From Desulfomonilaceae bacterium (lineage in GTDB: Bacteria > Desulfobacterota > Desulfomonilia > Desulfomonilales > Desulfomonilaceae), in contig JBAZSD010000029.1 of the NCBI GenBank assembly GCA_041662605.1, positions 1 through 55,480 on the forward strand: a DNA stretch of 55,480 nucleotides, given 5' to 3'. A program made the position numbers and the translations under genes. This document shows positions 14,849 to 23,964 of the stretch, piece after piece. How positions within the stretch are numbered: the stretch's first letter is position 1; each line of letters begins with the position of its first letter. Under the pieces are notes generated by a model that saw only the letters and a program-made list of their open reading frames with translations, did no database searches and was not told the origin of the DNA.

Positions 14849-15907
14849 ATGCGGTCTAAGAAGAAGCTTTCTATACTAGATAGATACTTGACGCTGATCA
14901 TATTCCTGGCGATGGCCTTGGGCATTGGAATCGGCTATCTCGCTCCTGCTATCACAAAGTTCATATCCGGACTCCAGGTTGGGACAACATCCATTCCAAT
15001 CGCCGCTGGTCTGATACTGATGATGTATCCACCTTTGGCAAAAGTAAAATATGAAGAGATGGGACAAGTATTTCGCGATACAAAAATTCTGGTTCTTTCA
15101 TTGGTCCAGAACTGGGTAGTAGGCCCTATCCTTATGTTTTTCCTTGCAATAATATTTTTACCGGATCGTCCTGAATACATGGTCGGCTTGATCTTGATCG
15201 GCTTAGCCAGATGTATCGCAATGGTAATAGTATGGAACGAACTGGCTGAAGGAGACACTGAATACGCTGCCGGTCTCGTGGCCTTCAATAGTATTTTTCA
15301 GGTTCTATTTTATAGTGTGTACGCTTGGATTTTTATTACTGTGCTACCTCCTCTTTTTGGCCTCAGCGGGAGCGTCGTCAAGGTAACTATTGGGCAGATT
15401 GCGGAGAGCGTGTTCATTTATTTGGGGGTCCCTTTTATCGCAGGAATACTCACAAGAGTCATCATGCTGAAAATTAAAGGTAAAGTATGGTATGAGACAT
15501 CTTTTATTCCAACCATAAGTCCCATTACGCTGATTGCCTTGTTATTCACTATTGTTGTTATGTTCAGCCTTAAAGGTAATTTAATTCTTACTATTCCTTT
15601 CGATGTGGTCAGGATAGCCATTCCATTGTGTATCTATTTTGTCGTGATGTTTATGGTGAGTTTTTGGATGGGACACAAAATTGGCGCAGACTATCCCAAA
15701 ACGGTCACTCTAGGATTCACCGCGGCGAGTAACAATTTCGAGCTTGCTATTGCCGTAGCTATCGCGGTGTTCGGCATTAATTCAGGAGAAGCTTTCGCCA
15801 CCGTAATTGGCCCGTTACTCGAAGTGCCTGTCCTCATAAGCCTCGTGAACGTGGCCTTCAAATTCAGGGACAAGTATTTTCAGGCGCCGACGGTTTGGCA
15901 CAGGTAA
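14849..15907 (+). CDS. acr3: ACR3-family arsenite efflux permease
   Basis: A 352-residue, ten-helix membrane protein of the bile acid/arsenite/riboflavin transporter fold. The essential Cys is in GLARCIAMVIVWNELAEGD, and the second signature is GFTAASNNFELAIAVAIAVFG. ACR3 exports arsenite using the proton gradient. Length is typical. A strong AAGGAGGAG site precedes ATG 14849. It closes the arsenic island. Confidence 0.95.
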   Translation: MRSKKKLSILDRYLTLIIFLAMALGIGIGYLAPAITKFISGLQVGTTSIPIAAGLILMMYPPLAKVKYEEMGQVFRDTKILVLSLVQNWVVGPILMFFLAIIFLPDRPEYMVGLILIGLARCIAMVIVWNELAEGDTEYAAGLVAFNSIFQVLFYSVYAWIFITVLPPLFGLSGSVVKVTIGQIAESVFIYLGVPFIAGILTRVIMLKIKGKVWYETSFIPTISPITLIALLFTIVVMFSLKGNLILTIPFDVVRIAIPLCIYFVVMFMVSFWMGHKIGADYPKTVTLGFTAASNNFELAIAVAIAVFGINSGEAFATVIGPLLEVPVLISLVNVAFKFRDKYFQAPTVWHR

Positions 15908-16114
15908 CATTCTCAAACTAAATTGGCAAGACACATCGTGGAACGGACTGAGTTAATTAATTTTGGCTGTAATTTGATGCTTTGGTTAAATAGTGAAATA
16001 GGATTTGTCGGCGCCAAAAAGGTTGCTCTCCTAGAAAATCATCGCCTTGACCATTTCACTAACAAGAGGCTCAAATGACCAAAGGCTCCCTTAGACACCG
16101 GTTCGCAGATAGAT

Positions 16115-17881
16115 TTGAAGTGTTTAGCTCTGGACAGAGGGGCCCAGTGTGAGCACGATCTTCAAAACAACTCGAAGCGCCTTTTGGCTCGGCCTCAGAA
16201 AAATTGGATATGCGTTGTTGGATTGCTTTTTCTGGCTTTGGATAAACTGTCTGAAATAGCCTTGAAAACAACTTATCTCGGGGATGTATATCCCACACAT
16301 TTTGACAGGGCAAAAAGGGATTTCACAAAACCTGTTTCGCACTATGATTACGATCTTGTCCCTGGCGCGTGTATTATCCACAATCAAGCTAAAGGCAACC
16401 AGTTTGAGTATGCCAACAATGCCGGATTTCGAGAACCTAGACCAATTTCTCTGGAAAAACCCGCGGATGAATTTCGTGTTTTTCTGACTGGCGGCTCTAC
16501 CGCTTTTGGTTTGGGCTCCACCGGCGGTACTGGAGAAGTCACAGGTTTCTATGAGATAGAATACAGAGAAACGATTTCACATGTCATGGAGAAGATCCTC
16601 AACGTCTCTGCGCCCATTCCGGGGAAGACCATCAAGGTTTACAACACCGCAGTGTGGGGCCATGCCTATCAACACGATCTGCTCCGATATATTACCAAGT
16701 TGAGCCGATACAAACCTGACCTCGTGGTTTCATTAGATGGGGTAAACGAAATTAATCCGGTCACTGCGCCAGTAAAAGAATGGGATTATTTCCGAGAAGG
16801 TCAATATAACAGCATTCTGAGACAGATTTTTTCCTATGATGGCTCTGGATTGGCTTCTTATTTGAGTTTGTGGCTAAAGAACAATACTTTTTTAATGGCC
16901 CTTCTCTGGAACGGAACTGACCTGTTTCAGTCGATGGAAACGGGCAATAGGTTACACCGAGCTGTAGGCGCCAACAATCCGGAGGCGTTCAAGACTTCTG
17001 AAATTACCCCGGAGATCAGATCGAAAATGATATCAGATAACGTAAATACCGTCGTTCGGGTTGTAGAGCATTATCACAGCGCCCTTGAGAACGATGGTGT
17101 GCCGCACATCTTTGCCGTGCAACCTTTGCTCTACATGAGCAAGAAACCTCTACACGAGGTTGAAGAAAAAATCAAAGCAATCGAGGAACACAATCAGTAT
17201 TACGACATGACCACGGCAAGCGCCTACAAATTCATTGTAGACAAAATAAGGAGCGGCTCAGATGAAAAGGGCTACATTCTTGCAGATTTTTCAGAATATT
17301 TCGACCAAACTTCAGAGTGGGTTTTCACAGATTGGTGTCATCTTACCTCTGGAGCGAATTACTTGCTTGCCAAGCAACTCTCTAACATGATTAAGCAGGC
17401 CATTTTCAAGAAACCTCTAACAGAGGGCGATAATATTGATGACATTAGTAGCTTCTTCTGGAGCTTAACGGTGACATCAAATGTTTTATACGCCCCCCCA
17501 CCGGACAATGACGAAAATGGCGTCGCGAATATTCTTACGGGATATCCCAGTCACACGCTGTATTCATCACAATCCTCTGGAGATGGGGCCAGGCAGGAAA
17601 TCACGCTTGATTTACAGAATGATTTTAAGATGAGCCGGATGAGGATTGTTTGGGGGGATGACGATTCCGTCCCCGAACTGTGGGCGGTTGATATTTCTAC
17701 TGACAACGAGAATTGGGTACCATGGATAAATGGTGACAACAAGAATCTGGACAATTTTTCTTTATGGCCCGCTTATGAGTATTATGGAGCGGAACCTGTT
17801 CAGGCTCGTTATTTGAGGTACAGACCTATTGGCAATGAAAAACGCCCCATCCGTCTCAGATCACTCAGCGCTTATAGGTAA
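16115..17881 (+). CDS. SGNH/GDSL-type hydrolase with a membrane anchor and C-terminal carbohydrate-binding-like domain
   Basis: About 588 residues. One membrane helix lies near residues 31-49, then an SGNH hydrolase domain: block I FLTGGSTAFG near 125, block III LDGVNEI near 207, and the catalytic D-W-C-H near 406. Residues 450-588 form a beta-rich domain resembling F5/8 type C (discoidin) modules (QEITLDLQNDFKMSRMRI, then ARYLRYRPIG). The protein probably sits outside the inner membrane and de-esterifies a glycan or lipid. The start is uncertain (TTG 16115 is the longest choice). It stands alone between the arsenic and respiratory regions. Confidence 0.7.
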   Translation: MKCLALDRGAQCEHDLQNNSKRLLARPQKNWICVVGLLFLALDKLSEIALKTTYLGDVYPTHFDRAKRDFTKPVSHYDYDLVPGACIIHNQAKGNQFEYANNAGFREPRPISLEKPADEFRVFLTGGSTAFGLGSTGGTGEVTGFYEIEYRETISHVMEKILNVSAPIPGKTIKVYNTAVWGHAYQHDLLRYITKLSRYKPDLVVSLDGVNEINPVTAPVKEWDYFREGQYNSILRQIFSYDGSGLASYLSLWLKNNTFLMALLWNGTDLFQSMETGNRLHRAVGANNPEAFKTSEITPEIRSKMISDNVNTVVRVVEHYHSALENDGVPHIFAVQPLLYMSKKPLHEVEEKIKAIEEHNQYYDMTTASAYKFIVDKIRSGSDEKGYILADFSEYFDQTSEWVFTDWCHLTSGANYLLAKQLSNMIKQAIFKKPLTEGDNIDDISSFFWSLTVTSNVLYAPPPDNDENGVANILTGYPSHTLYSSQSSGDGARQEITLDLQNDFKMSRMRIVWGDDDSVPELWAVDISTDNENWVPWINGDNKNLDNFSLWPAYEYYGAEPVQARYLRYRPIGNEKRPIRLRSLSAYR

Positions 17882-17993
17882 AAGTATGGCGCCAACAAGA
17901 TCAAAAACAAACGTTTTATGAAACCGACCCGGATCTGATACCTCATTCCCCGAAGCTTTATAGCGGATTATACATTCAGAGGAGGTTCATGCC

Positions 17994-18488
17994 ATGATCC
18001 CAAAGAAGATCCTTTATTGCACTGATTTCTCGGAGAATTCCAAACCTGCTCAACAGTTAGCCTTGGAATATGCAAGAGCTTTTGGCGCAAGTTTGGTTGT
18101 TCTTCACGTGTTCACACATGGATTCTCCGGTGAGTCATCAATCTATAATGATTTTGCCGGACAAACCCAAACTGATGAGTGGGCGCTTTATGAAGGCGCT
18201 CTTAAGACGGTCGAAGACAATGCTTATAAGTCCTTGCAGAAGATAGCGGATGATTGTCGCCAGCTTGGATCAGAGGTTAAAGTCTGCTTGCGTAAGGGAA
18301 TTGCAGTGAAAGAAATAATAAATTGCGCTAGAGAAGAATCCGCTAACCTCATCGTTCTGGGGACTCATGGCTGGACTGGATTGAACCATTTGCTTCTGGG
18401 GAGCATAGCTGAAAAAGTTTTAAAAATGGCTCCGATGCCAGTGCTCATAGTCAGATCTATTCCGGTCCAAAACGAAACTCCGCTGTAA
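17994..18488 (+). CDS. Universal stress protein (UspA family)
   Basis: A 164-residue single Usp domain. It begins KKILYCTDFSENS and ends with the ATP-binding signature G-T-H-G-W-T-G-L-N-H-L-L-L-G-S (G-x2-G-x9-G-S), followed by VLIVRS. The nucleotide-binding type is expected. AGGAGG precedes ATG 17994. It converges on the cytochrome gene, with 8 bases between the stops. Confidence 0.9.
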   Translation: MIPKKILYCTDFSENSKPAQQLALEYARAFGASLVVLHVFTHGFSGESSIYNDFAGQTQTDEWALYEGALKTVEDNAYKSLQKIADDCRQLGSEVKVCLRKGIAVKEIINCAREESANLIVLGTHGWTGLNHLLLGSIAEKVLKMAPMPVLIVRSIPVQNETPL

Positions 18489-18496
18489 CCATTAGT

Positions 18497-19726
18497 TTAT
18501 TTCTGTTCGAGACTTATACGCCTCTTAATGTTGTGGATCGGGTACACATCTCCCGGTCTCGGCTGATACCGAAGGCTGATTTCCAGGTCCACATCCGTAA
18601 CCCCCTGCGGTAGCGGAATTTCGATTGTCTCTTCCTTGGGGGTGAAGGGCTGAATGCTGGTATCTCGAATGAAACCCAACTTCTTGTCAGGGCCTAAGAC
18701 CATATGGTTTGAACGGGAATCTGTAGCCTGGGCCATATAAATTTTCGACGTCTGGAATATTTTCTTGCCGGTAGTATCGCTTGCGGTCACATCCAGGACC
18801 ACTTCAGTCTTGGACGGTCAACCATCGGGGATACGATGCCCCGCTTTGCTTGTAATTTTGGTGTTTACCACCACCATAGGCCTGACATCCCCTTCCTTAG
18901 GCTGAAACGAATACGCCAGCGTCCGAACCTGCATAGGAAGAGCCTCTCTCAAACGTTCCGATAATTCGGCTCGATTGTTGAAATTCGGGGGCATGTAGTG
19001 ATCACCATCTTTCATGTGGCATTGCTGGCAGGTCTCTGTACCACCGGACGGAATGTAAGCGTGCAGATAACTTCCGTAAAGTGTCGCGCACTGCACAGGA
19101 TGGTCAAATTCCAGGTTGGGACCTAGTCCATGGCACTGGCCGCATAACAATGAATTCTTCAGAAGAGGACTCTTCTTGACAGGGGTATTGGGATGATCAA
19201 CGATGTCTTTATTCCCGTAAATGACGTTTTTTCCCGGACGACCATGCACAACGGCTTTTTCATTGTGACAGACCAAACAGCCAATGTTCAATTTACGAAC
19301 TATAGTCTTGTTACCCTTCAATACAGCGTCCGCAATTTCTGCGGCTACAGCGTCTGTCGCATACTTAATCTGGGGAAAGTGGCACTTGAAGCATGGAAAG
19401 TTCTTCTTTGTAGCTTTCTCACCCGGCTTAACTGCAAGAGGCCCCTTCTTGAGATATCCAGTGATGAACATCTGATCATTCAGCCCCATCAGTGGACGAG
19501 CATGGTGAGACTTCTCCCACTGTTCATAAATCTTCTCATGACATTCTTTACAACTCGAAGAATCAAACATCTTCACCAGTTCGGCAAGCGAGTTGATTTG
19601 GGTTTCGGACCTGTCTTTAGCCACAGCCAGGTGGTGGTCCAAAAACAAAGTGAGAACCATTACTGAAATAATCAATGAAAATATAGCGTTATAAAATGTT
19701 TTGGTAGTCGAGAGAATATATTTCAT
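18497..19726 (-). CDS. Pentahaem c-type cytochrome read through an in-frame UGA (probable selenoprotein)
   Basis: One frame of about 409 codons interrupted only by TGA at 18820-18818. Before it: a signal peptide (residues 1-36) and five CxxCH haem motifs (CKECH, CFKCH, CLVCH, CGQCH, CQQCH), ending in SKAGHRIPDG. Directly after the TGA the frame continues as PSKTEVVLDVTASD and about 100 further residues of beta-rich sequence ending RISLEQK, a normal-looking C-terminal domain without its own start signal. Reading the UGA as selenocysteine gives one continuous exported cytochrome with Sec beside the GHRIPDG turn. A stem-loop follows the UGA. It lies divergent to the sensor and reductase genes and may feed electrons to the periplasmic reductase. 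The alternative is a truncated cytochrome. Confidence 0.75.
18790..18816 (-). promoter_or_regulatory. SECIS-like stem-loop after the cytochrome UGA
   Basis: Two bases after the UGA, minus-strand bases 2-12 pair with 18-28 (ten pairs, one mismatch) around the loop GAAGT, whose first base is G. The loop begins 13 nt after the UGA, a little closer than the usual 16-37 nt. An alternative hairpin (GGTC with GACC, bulged, loop TGGAT) places the loop at about 23 nt. Either could serve as the SelB-binding element; this is inference. Confidence 0.5.
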
Positions 19727-19913
19727 ATTAATTTTCCTACAGACGCAGTAACTGAAAACATATTTTGGGGCTTGAAAATATTCGTTTTTTATCGATTAGA
19801 TGCTACTATCATGGAGACATCAGGTCAAAGATTTTTTCCAGTTTGATCGACGAACATCAACTATCGGTTCCGCTAGTATGTACCGGCGCCTATTGAAATA
19901 ACGCAGGATCAAA

Positions 19914-20885
19914 ATGGTTAAAACAAGATTGGCCCTTCTATGCCCGTCAGGAATCAGGATAGGGGTTTTTCTTAGAGTATCCCTAACGATAATTACGGTT
20001 TTGTTTAACATTGGGTGCTCAGATCAAGAACAATCCAAAACAGTGGATTTTTCAAAAACAGTTGTTCTGGAGCGCCCGGACACAAGAGAACCTGGAGATA
20101 ATCAATTACGAATCGCGATTGGAGCGATGGTTTCCCCGAAGGAGTCTCTTTCCACTTATCAGGAATTATTGGACTATCTTGGAGAAAAACTAGGCAAAAA
20201 AGTGGTTCTCAGGCAGCGGAAAACCTATGGTGAAATCAACGAATTATTGGGCAAGGGCGAGGTTGATTTGGCTTTTGTCTGTTCCGGGCCTTACGTGGCA
20301 GGTAAGGACAAGTACGGATTCGAATTGCTTGCAGCGCCTGAAGTCAATGGATCACATTTCTACAACGCCTACCTAATTGTCAACAAGAATAGTAGGTTCA
20401 GAACTCTTGAGGATCTTCGCGGCAAAGCCTTCGCATTCACTGATCCTGGTTCCAACACCGGCAAACTGGCCCCGACGGATTGGCTTAGAAAAATCGGAGA
20501 GAAACCGGAAACTTTTTTCGGTTCTTTTATTTATACATACAGTCATGACAATTCAATATTGGCTGTTTCAAAGGGGGTTGTGGACGGGGCGTCAGTAGAC
20601 GGGTTAATCTGGGAATACTTCAACAAAACTAATCCTGAGATGACAGCCAAAACAAAGGTCATCCTAAAATCTGAAAATTACGGAATGCCACCTTTTGTCG
20701 CGGCAAGACAGGCGTCTGAAAAAACGAAAGGAGCAGTCAAGAAAGCTCTTCTGGAAATGCGGAATGACAAAAGAGGATCTGAAATTCTTGACCGGTTGAT
20801 GATTGACAGGTTCACGGACGCTGACGACCATTGGTATGATTCGATACGTAGTGTCCTCGGAACCACAGTAACGAGGTCGGAGTGA
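19914..20885 (+). CDS. PhnD-like periplasmic binding lipoprotein, likely ligand sensor
   Basis: A 323-residue protein with an N-terminal hydrophobic segment and a lipobox-like FNIGC at Cys 35, then a PhnD-type (phosphonate/oxyanion) solute-binding domain: LRIAIGAMVSPKES, DLAFVCSGPYV with Cys 123, AFTDPGSNTGKLAPT and YTYSHDNSILAV. No ABC transporter genes accompany it. Instead it is followed, 4 bases on, by a membrane-bound sigma-54 activator, an arrangement like AioX/ArxX/ArrX or the PhnD-like part of TtrS, which detect arsenite or tetrathionate for signalling. Cys 123 in the binding cleft is a candidate ligand-contact residue. Role inferred from architecture and context. Confidence 0.8.
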   Translation: MVKTRLALLCPSGIRIGVFLRVSLTIITVLFNIGCSDQEQSKTVDFSKTVVLERPDTREPGDNQLRIAIGAMVSPKESLSTYQELLDYLGEKLGKKVVLRQRKTYGEINELLGKGEVDLAFVCSGPYVAGKDKYGFELLAAPEVNGSHFYNAYLIVNKNSRFRTLEDLRGKAFAFTDPGSNTGKLAPTDWLRKIGEKPETFFGSFIYTYSHDNSILAVSKGVVDGASVDGLIWEYFNKTNPEMTAKTKVILKSENYGMPPFVAARQASEKTKGAVKKALLEMRNDKRGSEILDRLMIDRFTDADDHWYDSIRSVLGTTVTRSE

Positions 20886-20889
20886 AACC

Positions 20890-23091
20890 ATGGGCTTTCG
20901 AAGCCTGAAGACTAGGCTGGCTCTAGCTGCCTGTCTCCTGGTTGTCACCAGCGGGCTGGCCCTTTCTTTGCTGGTTACGAATAAGTATAGCGAAAGTCTG
21001 GTAGTTTCCGCCAGAAATCAGGCTGAAAACCTCGCTCACGCTCTAGCCATGGAATCCGCCGAAAAGGTTCTCACAAATGATCTGGTGGCATTGCAGAAGT
21101 CTCTGGATCATCAGATGAAAAGCAATCAATCATTAGCCTACCTCTTTGTTGTTCGTGACGGACAGGTCATAGCTCACACTTTTGAAAAGGGCTTCCCCCA
21201 GGAACTGGTGGATGCGAACAGAGTAGTTTCGAGAAATCGAGGCAATGCACAGATACTTGTCTCAACAACCGGGGAAAAATTCATCGACATAGCATGGCCG
21301 ATTTTCGAAGGAAAGGCCGGATTATTGAGGCTCGGGGTATCGGAGAAGCCCCTTGAGAAGCAGGTTGGCTCCTTGCGTCTTGATATGAGCTTAATAACGC
21401 TGGTCATACTCCTTTGCGCCCTTACCGGCAGTCTCTTTTTTGTCAGAAGAATAACCCGGCCACTGGAAGAACTAGCCCAATCTGTTGAGAGCATTAATCA
21501 AGGGTCCTGGGACATTAAGGTAAACACATCTCGACAAGACGAGGTAGCGATTCTAGCCCATTCCTTCCAGAGCATGGCGCAGCGACTGAAAGAATACACC
21601 CAGCGCCTGGAGAAACAAAAACAGGAACTTGAACGGGTCCACAATCAAACTCGGACTTTCTGTGAAATAGTCAGAGAACTGGGCTCGCTCCCAAACCTTC
21701 AAGAATTGGGACAAACTTTGATGTCCCGACTCAGTGAAGTAGTGCTGAATGACAGGATTACAATCTTGTTATTAAATGAAAACAGAGAGTTTTTTTTCAT
21801 TATTAGAGACCCGGAAATTGTTACATTGCGTGATCCGGACCAAGTAAACAGGGTAATCCAGATTATTGACAATTTAACCGAGCCTAAGCTTGAAACTGGA
21901 CCATGTTTTATAAATATACCCCTCCCTAATTCGTTCCAGCGCTCGGACCGCCAAGCGATTGTCCCAATCAAGACCGAGGGTGTAATTTACGGGATTCTAA
22001 TCATAGACTGCTCTCCAACGTGTAAGTGTGACTCTGAAGAGATGCGGATGGTAAGTCTGATATTAGATCAGGCCGGCGGTGTTATTAAGCGCTCCATTGC
22101 GCATGAGGAGGCTATCCTAAATCTCCAGCAGAAACTCGACTCGTCTTCAGAGTTTAGCGGTATTATTGGTAAAGATCTCAAAATGCAGAGAGTCTATCGA
22201 CTCATTGAAGATATTGCCCCAACCGACGCTACAGCCTTGATCCAGGGAGAAAGCGGCACAGGGAAAGAGTTGGTCGCAAAGGCCATTCATGAGCGAAGCG
22301 ACAGAAGTAACAAACCATTCGTTGTCATCAATTGTTCAGCCTATCCTGAGACCCTTATAGAAAGTGAATTATTTGGCCATGAGAGGGGCGCTTTTACGGG
22401 CGCTTTGAGGCAGAAAGCAGGAAGATTTGAGCAGGCCGATGGGGGCACTGTTTTCCTGGACGAGATTGGGGAAGTTCCGACTCAGGCTCAGATCAAGCTA
22501 CTTAGAGTCTTGCAAACGCAAAGATTTGAGCGCGTGGGGGCCACTCAAACAATTTCGGTCAACGTGAGAATCCTGGCAGCGACCAACAAGAACCTATTGG
22601 AGGAAGTTCAAAATGGAAGATTTAGGGAAGATCTATTTTACCGACTAAATGTCATTCCGATCAATCTGCCGCCACTAAGAGAACGACGAAATGATATTCC
22701 CCTGTTAGCCCGTCACTTCCTGAAACGGTTCTGTTTCGAACAAGGAAAAAACGTTCAAGAATTTAGCCCTGAATCCATCAGGATACTCATGGACTACTCA
22801 TGGCCCGGCAATGTCAGGGAACTTGAAAACAGTGTCGAACATGCAGTGGTCAGATCCAAGGGGCATGTAATTGAAGCCGGAGATCTGCCGGGTTCTCTCC
22901 AAACTTTTGATTCAATAGCTCAACCCCGGGTTGCGCCGAACCTTTCCGAAAATGAGCGTTCTTTCCTGGAAAAGGCTCTGTCCAGAAATGCCTGGAACAA
23001 GAAGAAGACGGCGCAAGAGTTGGGGATAGGCCGTAGCACACTATATTCGAAGCTGCGCCGATACGGGTTGGACAAGCGTATCATTCAATAG
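20890..23091 (+). CDS. Membrane-bound sigma-54-dependent transcriptional activator
   Basis: A 733-residue one-component regulator. Order: helix 1 (about 10-28), periplasmic sensor (29-165), helix 2 (165-185), HAMP (185-238), coiled coil, GAF (about 255-405), AAA+ sigma-54 interaction domain with GESGTGKE near 453, GAFTGA near 500 and FLDEIGE near 519, then a Fis-type helix-turn-helix (NKKKTAQELGIGRSTLYSKL). There is no histidine kinase or receiver, so the periplasmic signal must reach the AAA+ domain through the HAMP directly. It is translationally close to the PhnD-like lipoprotein and lies upstream of a -24/-12 promoter that precedes the reductase operon. Confidence 0.93.
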   Translation: MGFRSLKTRLALAACLLVVTSGLALSLLVTNKYSESLVVSARNQAENLAHALAMESAEKVLTNDLVALQKSLDHQMKSNQSLAYLFVVRDGQVIAHTFEKGFPQELVDANRVVSRNRGNAQILVSTTGEKFIDIAWPIFEGKAGLLRLGVSEKPLEKQVGSLRLDMSLITLVILLCALTGSLFFVRRITRPLEELAQSVESINQGSWDIKVNTSRQDEVAILAHSFQSMAQRLKEYTQRLEKQKQELERVHNQTRTFCEIVRELGSLPNLQELGQTLMSRLSEVVLNDRITILLLNENREFFFIIRDPEIVTLRDPDQVNRVIQIIDNLTEPKLETGPCFINIPLPNSFQRSDRQAIVPIKTEGVIYGILIIDCSPTCKCDSEEMRMVSLILDQAGGVIKRSIAHEEAILNLQQKLDSSSEFSGIIGKDLKMQRVYRLIEDIAPTDATALIQGESGTGKELVAKAIHERSDRSNKPFVVINCSAYPETLIESELFGHERGAFTGALRQKAGRFEQADGGTVFLDEIGEVPTQAQIKLLRVLQTQRFERVGATQTISVNVRILAATNKNLLEEVQNGRFREDLFYRLNVIPINLPPLRERRNDIPLLARHFLKRFCFEQGKNVQEFSPESIRILMDYSWPGNVRELENSVEHAVVRSKGHVIEAGDLPGSLQTFDSIAQPRVAPNLSENERSFLEKALSRNAWNKKKTAQELGIGRSTLYSKLRRYGLDKRIIQ

Positions 23092-23205
23092 GCGATTATG
23101 AATTATGGTTTGAGGACCTGAATCGTTATTGCCATCGCGGCGTTTTCCTCCAAAATTCCCCCCTGCTATTTGACTTTTTTGGAAGCTGGCAGCATCAGAT
23201 CGACG

Positions 23206-23260
23206 GTGTCCACCATCTTTTTAGGCTGTTGCGCACAGGACACGTCTCATTTGTGGACAC
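23206..23260 (+). promoter_or_regulatory. Inverted repeat, candidate upstream activating sequence
   Basis: GTGTCCAC at 23206-23213 and its exact reverse complement GTGGACAC at 23253-23260 are separated by 39 bases, about 190-245 bases before the sigma-54 promoter. This is the normal distance for an activator's enhancer. TCATGT-N6-ACATGA at 23305-23322 is a second dyad nearby. Confidence 0.5.
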
Positions 23261-23448
23261 ACCTAACTATCTGACTTATATTATGTTATTTGACCTGAAC
23301 TTAATCATGTCCAAAAACATGACACAAGCGTATATTTCCGACACGATTTCCATCAATTTATCTAACTCCTCCCGTAAAGAGCTTGTAATCGGATATTAAT
23401 GTCTCAGTCATCGCGGATTCGGACCTATCTATCCGTGTGTCCCGGATC

Positions 23449-23463
23449 TGGCACATCTTTTGT
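23449..23463 (+). promoter_or_regulatory. Sigma-54 (-24/-12) promoter of the reductase operon
   Basis: TGGCAC-N5-TTGT: the -24 GG (23450-23451) and the -12 G (23462) are exactly spaced (GG-N10-GT); only the final C of the consensus -12 GC is T. It lies 38 bases before the first gene of the operon and directly downstream of a gene for a sigma-54 activator, so regulator and target are visible together. Confidence 0.75.
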
Positions 23464-23500
23464 ATGTATGTCGCCATTATTCTAATGAGGCCTGTCTCCC

Positions 23501-23899
23501 ATGGGATCTAAGCTAATTATTGTCGGCACCAAAACTTACTTGGACAGTGCGATCCGATCAACTTTGGAAGAGGGTGGTTATGAGATCGAGACTTGTGAAT
23601 CCGTTGAGGACGCGAAGGAAAAATTGGATCCGACTTGGGCAAACATCATACTTCTCGATCTTGACGAAAAAGATATTACAAATAGGCAAATTCGGGATTT
23701 TAAACGAAATCATAAGGGAGTGCAGATTGTCGCATTTTCGAGTCGAAATTATCATCCGGAGCTTATGGACTCATTAAGAGAAGATATTTGCGCCTGCCTG
23801 GGCAAGCCCTTGAGCGAAGAGGAGCTTCTCTTCTGGCTTAACAGCATGACTGAGATCAATCTGGACCCGGAACTCAAAAGCAAATACCCGAATGGGTAA
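23501..23899 (+). CDS. Stand-alone receiver-like protein
   Basis: A 132-residue response-regulator receiver fold without an output domain. It has the phospho-acceptor strand NIILLDLDEKD, the switch Ser in IVAFSSR and the conserved Lys-Pro in CLGKPLSEE. The acidic pair normally found after the first strand is missing (IIVGTKTYL), so Mg binding and phosphorylation may be impaired. It is the first gene behind the sigma-54 promoter and lies 65 bases before the Fe-S subunit, hence probably an operon member that modulates or assembles the system. Confidence 0.7.
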   Translation: MGSKLIIVGTKTYLDSAIRSTLEEGGYEIETCESVEDAKEKLDPTWANIILLDLDEKDITNRQIRDFKRNHKGVQIVAFSSRNYHPELMDSLREDICACLGKPLSEEELLFWLNSMTEINLDPELKSKYPNG

Positions 23900-23964
23900 T
23901 CAGATATCGCTGATTCATTATGTGAGTTTGATCGGATCAATGTGAGAAGAATAAGGAGAATGTG

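Noticed and set aside
18497..18802. Treating the cytochrome C-terminal part as a separate gene starting at 18802
   Set aside because: It has no ribosome-binding site, and its frame is directly continuous with the cytochrome through a single UGA.
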